64,000 nucleotides of DNA, from contig NZ_AP028032.1 of assembly GCF_030296935.1 (NCBI RefSeq), forward strand, positions 3,348,001 to 3,412,000, in the 5' to 3' direction. A program made the position numbers and the translations under genes. Under the pieces are notes generated by a model. That model searched no databases. It saw nothing but the letters and a program-made list of their open reading frames with translations, and was not told the DNA's origin. Numbering within the stretch: the first letter of the stretch is position 1; each line of letters starts with the position of its first letter. Below are positions 37,203 through 47,019 of this stretch, piece after piece. This stretch comes from Coprobacter fastidiosus. GTDB taxonomy: Bacteria > Bacteroidota > Bacteroidia > Bacteroidales > Coprobacteraceae.

Positions 37203-39362
37203 TTATTTGACAATACTCATTTCATCGATGATATTTTTTGCTCCCGCAAACTTGTCTATGATGAATAGTATGTAACGGATGTCGACGCTTATTGTTCGTT
37301 GAAGAGCTTCTTCGAATACAATATCGCCGCTCATGGCTTCCCAGTTTCCGTCAAATGCCGTTCCGATAAGTTCTCCGTTAGCATTAAATACCGGACTACC
37401 CGAATTTCCGCCGGTAATATCGTTATTCGAGAGGAAGTTTACGGGCATTTCTCCATTCGGCATGGCATACTGACCGAAATCTTTGTTTTTGTAGAGTTCT
37501 TTTAGTTTTTCCGGAACTACAAATTCCCAGTTGTTCGGATCTTCTTTTTCCATAACTCCTTTCAACGTAGTATAGTAATGATAATCTATACCGTCTGACG
37601 GAGAATACGGCAGTACCTGTCCGTAGGTTGCTCGAATTGTAAAGTTTGCATCCGGATATGCCGGTTTACCGGGATTCATTTCGAGTAGGCCTTTGATATA
37701 TGTTTGTTTGGCTAAAGCGAACTTCTCATTTATCGGTTTTAGTTCTTTACGTAGGTCTATCATTTTTTGAATGACAGATTGAGCGTATTGTATCATTAAA
37801 TCCGATTTTAGGGCTTTGGCCGTCGGTTTTTTCATGAATTTATTGAAATTTTCATCGCCTCCGAAAATTGAAGTTTTAAAAGCTTCATCAACAAAGCGGT
37901 CGATGTTACCGTCGAATTTTTTATCGATAAGGGTGAAAATTTCGGGACGGTTTTCTTTCCCGACCTCTTTCATATATGCTTTCAGCATGACTTTCGATAC
38001 TCTTTGGTCGACTTTGCGGTTATAATCTTTATTTGCAAATGCTTTGTAAGCTTTTTCAAGATCGGCCAATTCAGATTTGATGATAGAGTCGTTTTTATGC
38101 TCTAAAGCTTCGATCAGTTTTTTATTACGAGCAGGAACTCCGGAAAATTCCACTCCTTGATACAACGCTTCCAATAACATATAATATTGGTACTTGATAT
38201 CATTCATTTGTAAGGTTGCGTCTCGCATATCGTTTAATGCTTGGATATATTCCGGATGGTTGTTGTCATTTGCCCATACTTTGAACCGAGCTTCGTCCAA
38301 CTCTTTGTTTTCTATAACTTTCAGTTTATTGATCCCTCTGTTCATCCCGATAGAGTTTTTCCAATAGTTGCTCGAACGGGCATATTTGCTGGCATATTGG
38401 ATTCTTACTTTCGGGTCGGCAAGCATTTCGTCTAACATCTCTTTTTGACGGATACCTCGCATATTGATGCGGACCGTATTATCTACATCACGACGTTGTT
38501 TTACTTCCCATGACGTATAATATCGGTTGGTCGACCCGGGAAATCCCATGATCATGGCAAAATCGTTTTCTTTGATCCCTTTCAGCGAAATATTGAAATA
38601 TTTTTTCGGGTGCATGGGGATGTTATTTTCTGAGTATTCTGCCGGATTTCCCTGAGCATCGGTATAAACCCGGAAAAGAGAGAAGTCTCCGGTGTGACGC
38701 GGCCACATCCAGTTGTCCGTATCAGCTCCGAATTTCCCGATAGAAGAGGGGGGAGCACCAACGAAACGAATATCTTTATATACTTTCATTGTGAACATAA
38801 AGAATCGATTTCCTCCGAAAAACGGTTTTATGCTTATTTCTGTAAAAGGGTTTTCCGCCAAAAATTTCTCTCCGACTTTTTCTTTGGCTATTTTATCGAG
38901 AAATGCCGGATCGAAAGCTTTCAACGGATCTCCGGTTTTGCTGACTTCTTCTTGGATAAAATCGGTTACTTCTTCGATTTTATCGATAAAACGGACTTCG
39001 AGACCCGGAGTAGGGAGCTCGTCCTTTTTATCCATTGCCCAGAATCCGTTACTCAAATAATCGTGCTCTACCGAGCTATGTTGTTGAATAGCGCTGTATC
39101 CGCAATGGTGGTTGGTAAGGATTAATCCTTCTGGTGAGATAATTTCTCCGGTACATCCTCCTCCGAAGATAACGATAGCATCTTTCAGAGAAGTTCGTTC
39201 GGGATTATAGATGTCATCTACATCGAGTTTTAACCCTAATTTTTTCAGTTGTTCCGAATTTTGTTGTTTTAAAAACGGAAGTAACCACATCCCCTCGTCT
39301 GCTTTTACCGGCGACAAAATTGCCGCGAAAGCTAAGGGTAACAACATTCTTCTTAGTTTCAT
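37203..39362 (-). CDS. S46-family dipeptidyl-peptidase (DPP7-like)
   Basis: 719 residues, the expected DPP7/DPP11 length, with a signal peptide (LLPLAFAAILSPVKA). The chymotrypsin-like triad is visible: His in LILTNHHCGYSAIQ, Asp in DTDNWMWPRHTGD, Ser in GGNSGSPVFNANG. The S1-site segment reads FDGNWEAMSGD; Gly here is the DPP7-type residue, whereas DPP11 (Asp/Glu specific) has Arg, so preference for hydrophobic P1 residues is inferred. Acts in the periplasm removing dipeptides. Its start overlaps the stop of the TonB-type receptor (ATGA), suggesting coupled expression. Confidence 0.93.
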   Translation of the reverse strand: MKLRRMLLPLAFAAILSPVKADEGMWLLPFLKQQNSEQLKKLGLKLDVDDIYNPERTSLKDAIVIFGGGCTGEIISPEGLILTNHHCGYSAIQQHSSVEHDYLSNGFWAMDKKDELPTPGLEVRFIDKIEEVTDFIQEEVSKTGDPLKAFDPAFLDKIAKEKVGEKFLAENPFTEISIKPFFGGNRFFMFTMKVYKDIRFVGAPPSSIGKFGADTDNWMWPRHTGDFSLFRVYTDAQGNPAEYSENNIPMHPKKYFNISLKGIKENDFAMIMGFPGSTNRYYTSWEVKQRRDVDNTVRINMRGIRQKEMLDEMLADPKVRIQYASKYARSSNYWKNSIGMNRGINKLKVIENKELDEARFKVWANDNNHPEYIQALNDMRDATLQMNDIKYQYYMLLEALYQGVEFSGVPARNKKLIEALEHKNDSIIKSELADLEKAYKAFANKDYNRKVDQRVSKVMLKAYMKEVGKENRPEIFTLIDKKFDGNIDRFVDEAFKTSIFGGDENFNKFMKKPTAKALKSDLMIQYAQSVIQKMIDLRKELKPINEKFALAKQTYIKGLLEMNPGKPAYPDANFTIRATYGQVLPYSPSDGIDYHYYTTLKGVMEKEDPNNWEFVVPEKLKELYKNKDFGQYAMPNGEMPVNFLSNNDITGGNSGSPVFNANGELIGTAFDGNWEAMSGDIVFEEALQRTISVDIRYILFIIDKFAGAKNIIDEMSIVK

Positions 39363-41431
39363 AATGTTAAGTTTAGCTTATTATTTTGTTTATTTATATT
39401 GAAATTCCATGCAAATCCTAACCATACGGTACGGTTATCACGACTTTTTTCAGTACGCTTATATAATGTCGGCGTATCGATTACGGTAATTTCTTTTACC
39501 GATCCGAACCAGTCGTTTATTTGTAGAGTTACTTCTCCTTTTCCGGACAATATGCTTTGCCTTATTCCTGTATCTATTCGGTAACGAGACTCTATTTTCC
39601 CTTGTACTGTTTGTAAATCGGATATGTAGTTACCGTTACATTGTAAAGTTGTGGTAGGAGTAAGCCTGAATGATACGATCCCATTGGTATTCCATGCCCA
39701 GTCGTTTCGTTTATTCCCTTTTTTGTCGGCCTGTATTTCATCATAATATACAGTTCCGTTTATGCGTATATCCATCCATTTTACCGGTGAAATATATATA
39801 CCGAGCTCTGCTCCTGCCGATTGGCTGTGATATAGATTTTTATAAGTAACGACCATATCTTCTTGTGTAATTTGTGCTATGGTCTGTTTTTTATTTCTGT
39901 AAAATAATGTAGGTGTGAATGTAAAGGTTCGGTTCGTATAATGGTAGCTTAATGCTGTATTGTGGCTGATTTCCGGTTTTAGGTAGGGATTTCCCTGTAT
40001 GGTTTCTTGAGGGTCGCTTTGATCGAGAAACGGGTTTAATTCAGAAAAAACAGGCCGGTTAATACGTTGCCGGTAAGAGAGTTGCCACGAGTGTCCGGAG
40101 CGTTGATTATTATAAGAAAGTTGGAATGCCGGAAATAAATTCCAATAATCTTGTTTTATCCGGTTGTTATCCTTTGCCAAATAAACCGATTGGTGAGTAT
40201 ATTCTCCTCTTATTCCTGCATATATAAACCATTTTTGCCACTGTTTTTCATATTGCAAAAAGAGAGAATGTATCTGGCGATTCAGATCCATATTAAAAGA
40301 TGCTTCCTGAGCTTCGGCATAAAAGCCGTTATCATATATTTCTTTTTGGTTTGCATTCGTAGAAGTTGTAATCCATGTGTTATATCCGGTCTTGAATGTC
40401 CCGATTTTTCCTGCTAGACTCAATTCATATTCGTCATTTTTTTGGTCGATAAAGAATTTGTCTTGTATCAAGTTTGGTTTGGGGCGTAAAACATTGCGTT
40501 GATAGTCGTTGTTTTCATCGTATGTCGTATGTCGGTAATTGAAGTCTGTGAAAAAAGAAATTTGATCGTTGTGCGTATATTGGTAGAACGTTGCGGCACT
40601 ATATTGGCGATTGGCCTGTTCGTTGTCACGGATTACTTTCATCTCTTTTTTTGTTTCGGTATTGTGAATATTTCCGATGCGGTCGAACCACATCTGTATA
40701 AAAGAGAAGTCAGCTTTGAAAGTGTGTTTATTTCGGTTCAACTCGCTTCCTAAAGAGCCTACGATTGTTTGAGGATGGGCTATTGCCGAATTATCTTGAA
40801 TTTGCTCGTTTGTGACAATATTATTTTCGCGAGAAGTGATCGTATTCAGAAATGTACGTTTCCTATACTCGCGTTTGTAATCGATGCCGGCATTGAATTT
40901 CCAGTGTGGAGATAGCGGAGTTCCGAAATGAGCACCGGCCATATATCGGTCGCTATTGGCTGTTCCTAAATAGACTTGTCCTGAGGGTATGTTCTGTTGA
41001 GATTTTTTTAATATAAGATCGATTGTTCCCGTCGAACCTTCTGCTTGTTGGCTTACATCCGGAATATGGTTGACTTTGATTTCTCCGATGGCCGATGCTG
41101 GGAGTTGTATCATTATTTCGCTTCGGTAATTTCCTAAGAAAGAAGTAGGCTTTCCGTTAATGAGAAATGTGATTTTATCAGATCCCCGTAATCGGATATT
41201 TCCTTCCATATCGTTTTCCAATGAAGGGAAAAAAGACAGAATGTCGTTCAGTGAATTTCCATATTGAACAAGGCTGTCGGGCGATATGGAGATCGTGTTA
41301 TTTTTGTTTCTTATTTGAGATACTGTTATTGTTTTCAGATGTTTTTGTGCGACGATAGAGTCTGTGCTGTTTGCTTGTATGAATAATGTATTGCAGAAAA
41401 TTAAAAGTATAATCTGATAATAAATTTTCAT
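39359..41431 (-). CDS. TonB-dependent receptor-like outer membrane beta-barrel protein
   Basis: About 690 residues from ATG 41431 (MKIYYQIILLIFCNTLF signal peptide). A plug domain follows (about 30-130): NIRLRGSDKITFLINGKPTS, PASAIGEIKVNHIPD and EGSTGTIDLILKK. A large beta-barrel of the OMP_b-brl_3 type includes INRPVFSELNPFLDQSDPQ and NPYLKPEISHNTALSYHYTN. The last residues are hydrophobic (KLNLTL). No SusD partner is adjacent, so it is not a classical Sus locus. The 4-nt overlap with the dipeptidyl-peptidase suggests uptake or handling of peptides; this is inference. Confidence 0.88.
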   Translation of the reverse strand: MKIYYQIILLIFCNTLFIQANSTDSIVAQKHLKTITVSQIRNKNNTISISPDSLVQYGNSLNDILSFFPSLENDMEGNIRLRGSDKITFLINGKPTSFLGNYRSEIMIQLPASAIGEIKVNHIPDVSQQAEGSTGTIDLILKKSQQNIPSGQVYLGTANSDRYMAGAHFGTPLSPHWKFNAGIDYKREYRKRTFLNTITSRENNIVTNEQIQDNSAIAHPQTIVGSLGSELNRNKHTFKADFSFIQMWFDRIGNIHNTETKKEMKVIRDNEQANRQYSAATFYQYTHNDQISFFTDFNYRHTTYDENNDYQRNVLRPKPNLIQDKFFIDQKNDEYELSLAGKIGTFKTGYNTWITTSTNANQKEIYDNGFYAEAQEASFNMDLNRQIHSLFLQYEKQWQKWFIYAGIRGEYTHQSVYLAKDNNRIKQDYWNLFPAFQLSYNNQRSGHSWQLSYRQRINRPVFSELNPFLDQSDPQETIQGNPYLKPEISHNTALSYHYTNRTFTFTPTLFYRNKKQTIAQITQEDMVVTYKNLYHSQSAGAELGIYISPVKWMDIRINGTVYYDEIQADKKGNKRNDWAWNTNGIVSFRLTPTTTLQCNGNYISDLQTVQGKIESRYRIDTGIRQSILSGKGEVTLQINDWFGSVKEITVIDTPTLYKRTEKSRDNRTVWLGFAWNFNINKQNNKLNLTL

Positions 41432-41461
41432 TCTTATGAGGTGAATTCTGTTTATAGTCGC

Positions 41462-41492
41462 CAAAGATAGTTATTTTTATCCGGTGATGAAA
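41462..41492 (-). promoter_or_regulatory. Promoter of the TonB-receptor/DPP7 operon
   Basis: Minus strand TATCTTTG (41469-41462) with TTTC 19 bp upstream (41492-41489). It lies 31 bp before ATG 41431 and rules out a start upstream of it. Confidence 0.6.
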
Positions 41493-41495
41493 ATT

Positions 41496-41548
41496 CACTT
41501 AACCATAAAGGATATGTTTTCAAAAAACAGATCCTTTATGGTTAAGTG
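41496..41548 (-). terminator. Terminator after the fucosidase gene
   Basis: Perfect 18-bp stem (41496-41513 with 41531-41548, arm CACTTAACCATAAAGGAT). The loop can itself pair (TGTTTT/AAAACA). Directly downstream of the GH29 stop at 41559. Confidence 0.8.
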
Positions 41549-41558
41549 TAAAAGCTTA

Positions 41559-43445
41559 TTATTGAATACCGATTTCTGAAAATCCTATGGGTTCGCCTTC
41601 ATTGATCATTTTAACTGCTTTCAAGAAAAGATAACGGGTATTTACAGGAGTAAAGTAGACGGATTGGAGTATAGGGTTATGTTTTATATTGGAAAATTCA
41701 CCTTTTGCTATTGTCTTATCGATATTTTGACCGTCATTGCTTGTCATGAGTTCGTATAAAGCAATGAGACCTTTATTGTATTCACTCTGGTCGGGTAGAT
41801 AATGGAATGATGAGATAACACGCTCTTCTCCGAAATCGATTATTACCGTGTTACTCTTTATAAAACAAGATGTGGAGTCGTTTCCGTCTGTCGCTTTCAG
41901 AATTTCGTTATCAGAAATACCTTGGATTTTAAAAGGAAAACTATTTAATTTTTTTGTATCGGTTTTGAACGAAATTTCATCGGTCTCTCCTGCATAATAA
42001 GCCTCGATATTGTTGATGCATGGGCATGCCCGGGAATCGGTTATGTTTATGCGGATTGTATCCGTATTTATTGTTTCGAACCGGAGTAACCGTTTATATC
42101 CGATAGTAGTCGTTTCTTCATTCAATTTTACGGGAAACCACTTGCCGTTTTTACGATGTTCTACAGAAAATGTTTTTACACGTTGTCCTAACGGGATATA
42201 TTCCTGCAACATCATTCGGTTGATTTTTTTCTTTTCCGGTAAAGAAAATTCTATTGTGGCGGATTTGATACTATCTTCGGTTGCCCAATAGGTATCGTAT
42301 TCTCGGTCAGTTATTGCTTTTGCAGTAAATTTTCCGCCTCTTTCGTTAGATACTGAAGGTGTAATACCGGCTAATAGATTATTTGCTAATTGCTTTTGGA
42401 TGTTTTTGTAGAAGGTTACGGCATTGGCAGAGTCTATGGGGTGAATCAACCCGTTTCGGTCAACAGGGAAGTTAAGCAATAGCGTTGCGTTGTGCCCTAC
42501 GCTGCGGTAATAAAGATCGGTCAATTGATCTACATTTTTCACCTGATTGTCTTCTTCGGGATGATAAAACCATCCCGGACGAATAGAAACATCGCATTCG
42601 GCCGCTACCCATTGATCGCCGTCGGCATGACCGTATTGCAGTGTACGGTATTTTTCATAGCCGGGAAAGACTTCTCCTGTACGTAAAAAAGACCAGTTTG
42701 TTGCTCCTGCAAAACCTTTTTCATTTCCTACCCAACGGCAACCGGGTCCTCCATCCGAAAAAATGATGGCCTGCGGTTGCAATTCACTCAGCATCTTGTA
42801 TATTTCAGGATAATTGTAATAGTTTTTGCGATCGATGGTACGATTTTCTTTCGCTCCTCCATACCATCCGTCTCCTCCGTTAGCTCCATCGAACCATACT
42901 TCGAATACTTCTCCGTAATCGGTCATTAATTCTCGCAGTTGTTTATGAAAATAATCTACATATTCTGGTGTTCCGTAGTTGGCTTGATGTCTGTCCCACG
43001 GTGAAAGATATACGGCAAATTTGATACCATATTTTTTGCAAGCTGCTGCCAGTTCACCGACAATATCGCCTTTCCCTCCTTTATATGGTGTATTCCGAAT
43101 ACAGTATTCTGTTAGTTTTGTCGGCCATAAACAAAAGCCGTCATGATGTTTTGCTGTAAGGATAACTCCTTTCATTCCGGATGCGACGAATGTTTTTACC
43201 CACTGTTCACAATCGAGCCTTGCGGGATTAAAGGTTTTGGGATCTGAGTCTCCGTATCCCCATTCACGGTCATTGAATGTGTTTAACCCGAAATGAACAA
43301 ATGCATAGGTTTCCATTTTCTGCCATTCTACCTGTTTTGGTTCTGGTATCGGAAGAATTGCCTCGGGAGCTTTAACGGTCGGGGCACATGCACCGGATAA
43401 AAATAATGCGGTTATTGCGCAAAAAAGATCGATATGTTTTTTCAT
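41559..43445 (-). CDS. Alpha-L-fucosidase (GH29) lipoprotein with C-terminal F5/8C-like domain
   Basis: About 628 residues from ATG 43445; an ATG-less extension upstream would run through the promoter. Lipobox ALFLSGAC. The GH29 catalytic domain (about 40-360) includes FVHFGLNTFNDREWGYGD, LTAKHHDGFCLWPTK, YLSPWDRHQANYG and FEVWFDGANGGDGWYGG, where the Asp is the likely nucleophile. The C-terminal half has discoidin-like strands, ending FSEIGIQ. It removes terminal fucose from host or dietary glycans at the cell surface. It is a single gene, outside any visible SusCD locus. Confidence 0.93.
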   Translation of the reverse strand: MKKHIDLFCAITALFLSGACAPTVKAPEAILPIPEPKQVEWQKMETYAFVHFGLNTFNDREWGYGDSDPKTFNPARLDCEQWVKTFVASGMKGVILTAKHHDGFCLWPTKLTEYCIRNTPYKGGKGDIVGELAAACKKYGIKFAVYLSPWDRHQANYGTPEYVDYFHKQLRELMTDYGEVFEVWFDGANGGDGWYGGAKENRTIDRKNYYNYPEIYKMLSELQPQAIIFSDGGPGCRWVGNEKGFAGATNWSFLRTGEVFPGYEKYRTLQYGHADGDQWVAAECDVSIRPGWFYHPEEDNQVKNVDQLTDLYYRSVGHNATLLLNFPVDRNGLIHPIDSANAVTFYKNIQKQLANNLLAGITPSVSNERGGKFTAKAITDREYDTYWATEDSIKSATIEFSLPEKKKINRMMLQEYIPLGQRVKTFSVEHRKNGKWFPVKLNEETTTIGYKRLLRFETINTDTIRINITDSRACPCINNIEAYYAGETDEISFKTDTKKLNSFPFKIQGISDNEILKATDGNDSTSCFIKSNTVIIDFGEERVISSFHYLPDQSEYNKGLIALYELMTSNDGQNIDKTIAKGEFSNIKHNPILQSVYFTPVNTRYLFLKAVKMINEGEPIGFSEIGIQ

Positions 43446-43475
43446 CGTGTCATTAAATAGGTTAAATATTATGGA

Positions 43476-43483
43476 CAAAGATA
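43476..43483 (-). promoter_or_regulatory. -7 box of the fucosidase gene
   Basis: TATCTTTG on the minus strand, 31 bp before the ATG; TTTC 21 bp upstream could be a weak -33. Confidence 0.55.
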
Positions 43484-43645
43484 GTCTTTTTATAAAAAGA
43501 ATCCGAAAAAATACATTTCATTTTGATATAAACGAATAAGTTTCAGATATTTTTCGCTTTGGGGAGAACTCATTTGATGTTTGCGAACGACGTGGATTGT
43601 TGTAAAATATTTCTGTGTAATTTTAAACAGGGACTAAATTATCTC

Positions 43646-43653
43646 TATCTTTG
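43646..43653 (+). promoter_or_regulatory. -7 box of the DUF695 gene
   Basis: TATCTTTG, 29 bp before ATG 43683; weak -33 (TTTT about 21 bp upstream). Confidence 0.5.
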
Positions 43654-43682
43654 TAGAACCGGTAATTAAAAACAAATAGGAA

Positions 43683-44141
43683 ATGAAGTTGTCTAATAAT
43701 TGGTTTACGACTGTTTCAGAAACTGAGAACGGAGCTATGGTGATTGTTTGCGGTCGTGATGATTTGGAGTTGTATGTACGTTCAGGAAAATTTAAGGAAC
43801 GGGTTGAAATTTATTGGAAGTATAATGGTGATAGTAGAGGAATGCCTTGTGAGTCTGACGCTCGTGTGATGGAACCGGTACAGGATGCTCTGCAAAAGGC
43901 TATGGAAAAAGACAAACTGGCGATATTAACAGGTGTATATACCGGTGATAATGAACGGACATGGGTTTTTTATACACGAAATGTTCCGGCTTTCGGGGAG
44001 ATGTTGAATAAGGCTTTGTCTTCTTTCGAAAAACTTCCGATAGTGATTTATACAGAAAAAGATCCCGATTGGAATGAATATCATGAAATGTATGAGTTGC
44101 GGCAGGAAGAAGGTAGTGACGATGTGCTTGCTGATGAATAA
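43683..44141 (+). CDS. DUF695-like cytoplasmic protein
   Basis: 152 residues, no signal peptide. LELYVRSGKFKERVEIYWKY and ILTGVYTGDNERTWVFYTRN, with a C-terminal acidic tail (ELRQEEGSDDVLADE), match the small DUF695 family common in Bacteroidales. Function unknown. Monocistronic by spacing (own promoter, 116 nt to the next gene). Confidence 0.75.
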   Translation: MKLSNNWFTTVSETENGAMVIVCGRDDLELYVRSGKFKERVEIYWKYNGDSRGMPCESDARVMEPVQDALQKAMEKDKLAILTGVYTGDNERTWVFYTRNVPAFGEMLNKALSSFEKLPIVIYTEKDPDWNEYHEMYELRQEEGSDDVLADE

Positions 44142-44230
44142 GGCAGGGATTGATATATTGTCCGGATTTAATTTGATTTGGGTCTTGGAGAAATCAAGGT
44201 TTTTATAAAACCTGATTTCATTGTTTTTTG

Positions 44231-44238
44231 TACCTTTG
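44231..44238 (+). promoter_or_regulatory. -7 box of the DUF1599-DoxX-tpiA gene group
   Basis: TACCTTTG fits the consensus and lies 19 bp before ATG 44258, giving a very short leader. The -33 region is weak. Confidence 0.5.
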
Positions 44239-44257
44239 TACCCGAAAAATATTTTTT

Positions 44258-44800
44258 ATGACAGATACGGTTGCACAATTTGAACATGTTATAAGCATTT
44301 GTCGTGATCTGTATGCCAAAAAGCTGAAAGATTACGGCCCTTCATGGCGTATCATGCGTCCTCAATCCATAACCGACCAAATATTTATTAAAGCTAACCG
44401 GATTCGGAGCATTGAGATTAAGGGAGAATGTAAAGTCGACGAGGGGATTCGCTCTGAGTTGATAGCGATAGTTAATTATGGTATTATCGGTCTTATCCAA
44501 TTGGAGTTAGGATATTCAGATGGAGAAGACATTTCTGTAGAGAAGGCTCTTGAGCTGTATGACAAGTATATGGATGAGACCAAACGTTTAATGTATGCTA
44601 AAAATCATGATTATGACGAGGCTTGGCGTAGTATGCGGACGAGTTCTTATACTGATCTTATTTTGATGAAAATATACCGTACTAAGCAGATCGAAAATAA
44701 TGAGGGGAAAACACTCGTTTCTGAAGGAGTGGATGCTAATTATATGGATATGATCAATTATTCTCTTTTCGGATTGATAAAATTGGAGTATGGAGAATAA
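44258..44800 (+). CDS. DUF1599-domain protein
   Basis: 180 residues, cytoplasmic. Two copies of the same module are visible: KLKDYGPSWRIMRPQSITDQIFIKANRIRSIE (given here only in part: DYGPSWRIMRPQS) near residue 30, and DYDEAWRSMRTSSYTDLILM near residue 120. This is the DUF1599 duplication (nucleotide modification associated in some annotations). The ATG at 44258 (MTDTVAQF) is preferred to a TTG upstream, which lies within the promoter box. It overlaps the next gene by 11 nt. Confidence 0.85.
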   Translation: MTDTVAQFEHVISICRDLYAKKLKDYGPSWRIMRPQSITDQIFIKANRIRSIEIKGECKVDEGIRSELIAIVNYGIIGLIQLELGYSDGEDISVEKALELYDKYMDETKRLMYAKNHDYDEAWRSMRTSSYTDLILMKIYRTKQIENNEGKTLVSEGVDANYMDMINYSLFGLIKLEYGE

Positions 44801-46148
44801 AACGGAAATAAAAGATTCATCGGTACGAAATCGGATTTTATGGCTGCTGGTAATAGCCTCTCGGTTGATTGTCGGGGCGACTTTTATCTTTTCCGGTTTT
44901 GTAAAAGCAATTGATCCTACAGGATCTGCTATTAAATTCGAAGAATATTTTTCTGTTTTAGGTATCGGATTTTTATCTCCTTTATCTCTTTTTTTCGGTG
45001 TAGTATTAGCTGCATTTGAGTTTTTGCTGGGAATAAACACTTTGCTCGGTTCTTACCGCAAATTGACCTCATGGCTAGTTTTGTTGGTCATGTGTTTTAT
45101 GACTCCGTTGACACTTTATCTGGCGATAGCCGATCCTGTAAGCGATTGCGGGTGTTTTGGGGATGCCCTTGTCTTGACCAATTGGGAGACTTTTTTTAAA
45201 AATGTTTTTTTACTGATTCCTGTATTATTCCTTATCCGTTATAATAGTTTGGTAAAAGGAGTATATAATAAATCTGTTCAGTGGCTTACGGTATTATATT
45301 CTCTTATATTTGCTCTTGCTTTGGCATGGTTTGGAGTTTATTTTCAGCCTATATTGGATTTTCGTCCTTATAAAGTAGGAATGAATATATTAGATGCTAT
45401 GCCGGGTGGAAATATTGATGCAGGAGATGATTATCTTTTTGTTTACGAGAAAGAAGGTATCCGAAAAGAATTTTCTTTAAATGATATTCCTATGGATGAT
45501 ACTACATGGGTATTTGTAGATCGGATAGAGAAAAAAAATATATCGGATAAAAAGAAGTCTTCAATCGAGGATTTTATTATTCGTTCTGGAGAAGATGATG
45601 TTGACATAGCTCGGGATATATTGGAAGATCCGCAATATACTTTTTTATTGCTTACACCTTCCTTAGAAAATGCGGACGAAAGTGAGATTGATAAAATAAA
45701 CGATTTGTATGATTATGCACTGGCTTATGGATATAATTTTTATTGCGTGACTGCATCATCTGATTCGGCAATTGCTGTTTGGCAGGATAATACAGGAGCT
45801 GATTATCCTTTTTATAAGATGGATGAGACTACGATAAAAACGATTATACGGGGTAATCCGGGTGTAATGTTACTACATAAAGGAACGATTGTATGGAAAC
45901 AGCTTCCTTCGCATTTGCCGGACGAAGCTCAGTTGAATGATAAAATAGAAAATCTTCCGATCGGACGTACGTGGATATATGACGGATCGAAGAATTTAGG
46001 AATATTGGTATTGATTTATACCGTGCCGATGTTCATTTTGTTGTTGACTGAAAAAACAGTTGCCGCTATTATCGGCAAAATACGAGAAGCCCGGCGAAAG
46101 AGGAGAGAAAAAAAATCTTCTTTGGTATCTCCGGAAAAACAAGAGTAA
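44790..46148 (+). CDS. DoxX/MauE-like membrane protein with thioredoxin-like C-terminal region
   Basis: 452 residues. Residues ~15-160 form a DoxX/MauE-type four-helix membrane domain (FIFSGFVKAIDPTGSAIKFE; SDCGCFGDALVLTNWETF, a conserved CxC pair). Another helix pair follows, then a soluble part (about 230-400, TFLLLTPSLENADESEID) that looks thioredoxin-like but lacks CxxC, and a final helix before a basic tail (REARRKRREKK). Widely found next to tpiA in Bacteroidales; a role in quinone- or disulfide-linked redox is suspected, not shown. Confidence 0.82.
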   Translation: MENKTEIKDSSVRNRILWLLVIASRLIVGATFIFSGFVKAIDPTGSAIKFEEYFSVLGIGFLSPLSLFFGVVLAAFEFLLGINTLLGSYRKLTSWLVLLVMCFMTPLTLYLAIADPVSDCGCFGDALVLTNWETFFKNVFLLIPVLFLIRYNSLVKGVYNKSVQWLTVLYSLIFALALAWFGVYFQPILDFRPYKVGMNILDAMPGGNIDAGDDYLFVYEKEGIRKEFSLNDIPMDDTTWVFVDRIEKKNISDKKKSSIEDFIIRSGEDDVDIARDILEDPQYTFLLLTPSLENADESEIDKINDLYDYALAYGYNFYCVTASSDSAIAVWQDNTGADYPFYKMDETTIKTIIRGNPGVMLLHKGTIVWKQLPSHLPDEAQLNDKIENLPIGRTWIYDGSKNLGILVLIYTVPMFILLLTEKTVAAIIGKIREARRKRREKKSSLVSPEKQE

Positions 46149-46187
46149 TAGTTATTTTATTATATAACCACACAATTAATATTTGTT

Positions 46188-46943
46188 ATGAGAAAAAACA
46201 TTGTTGCAGGTAACTGGAAAATGAACAAGACACTCCAAGAAGGTCTTGAATTGGCTAAAGGTATTGAGGCTGCTTTGGCGGGAAAAACTCCTAATTGCGA
46301 TGTGATTATCGGTACTCCTTTTATTCATTTAGCCTCTGTTGTAGATGCTATCGATACGAATAAAATAGGCGTTGCTGCAGAAAACTGTGCAGATAAAGCT
46401 TCTGGCGCTTATACTGGAGAGGTTTCTGCCCAGATGGTTGCTTCTACAGGAGCTAAGTATGTAATTCTCGGTCATTCAGAACGCCGTGCTTATTATCATG
46501 AAACTCCGGAAATTTTAAAAGAGAAGACGATTCTTGCTTTGGCTAATGGTTTGACTCCTATTTTCTGTATTGGCGAAGTGCTTGAGGAAAGAGAAGCCGG
46601 GAAACATTTTGATGTAGTGAAAGCTCAGATAGAAGAATCTTTGTTTAATTTGTCAGCAGAAGATTTTGGGAAAATCATATTGGCTTATGAACCGGTATGG
46701 GCTATCGGAACAGGAAAAACTGCTACTGCAGAACAGGCTCAAGAAATGCATGCGTTTATTCGTAAAACTATTGCTGATAAATATGGCAATGAAGTTGCTG
46801 AAAACTGTTCTATTCTTTATGGAGGAAGTTGTAAGCCTTCGAATGCGAAAGAATTGTTTGCAAATAAAGATGTGGACGGAGGACTTATCGGAGGAGCAGC
46901 TTTGGAAGTCGATTCCTTTATGGGTATTATCAACGCATTTTAA
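46188..46943 (+). CDS. tpiA: Triosephosphate isomerase
   Basis: 251 residues. Interconverts dihydroxyacetone phosphate and glyceraldehyde-3-phosphate. Catalytic residues present: Lys in GNWKMNKT, His in [13 protein letters not shown], Glu in [14 protein letters not shown] (loop 6 follows), and phosphate-binding [10 protein letters not shown] and GGLIGGAAL. Normal length. 39 nt downstream of the DoxX-like gene; a hairpin at 46961 follows. Confidence 0.98.
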   Translation: MRKNIVAGNWKMNKTLQEGLELAKGIEAALAGKTPNCDVIIGTPFIHLASVVDAIDTNKIGVAAENCADKASGAYTGEVSAQMVASTGAKYVILGHSERRAYYHETPEILKEKTILALANGLTPIFCIGEVLEEREAGKHFDVVKAQIEESLFNLSAEDFGKIILAYEPVWAIGTGKTATAEQAQEMHAFIRKTIADKYGNEVAENCSILYGGSCKPSNAKELFANKDVDGGLIGGAALEVDSFMGIINAF

Positions 46944-46960
46944 ATAATTAAACAGGCTAT

Positions 46961-47003
46961 AAACTGCAAAAGTAAGATAGAATACTTACTTTTGCAGTTT
47001 TCT
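46961..47003 (+). terminator. Hairpin/terminator after tpiA, overlapping a promoter box
   Basis: 16-bp perfect stem (46961-46976 with 46985-47000, arm AAACTGCAAAAGTAAG), 8-nt loop, then a short T-rich tail. The right arm contains TACTTTTG (46987-46994), a match to the -7 consensus 26 bp before the SPOR gene. Confidence 0.7.
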
Positions 47004-47019
47004 TATCTGTATAAAGCCT

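Noticed and set aside
41559-43445. A polysaccharide utilisation locus around the fucosidase
   Set aside because: No SusC/SusD pair, regulator or other glycoside hydrolase adjacent; the TonB-type protein at 39359 is of the OMP_b-brl_3 kind, separated by a terminator and paired with a peptidase.
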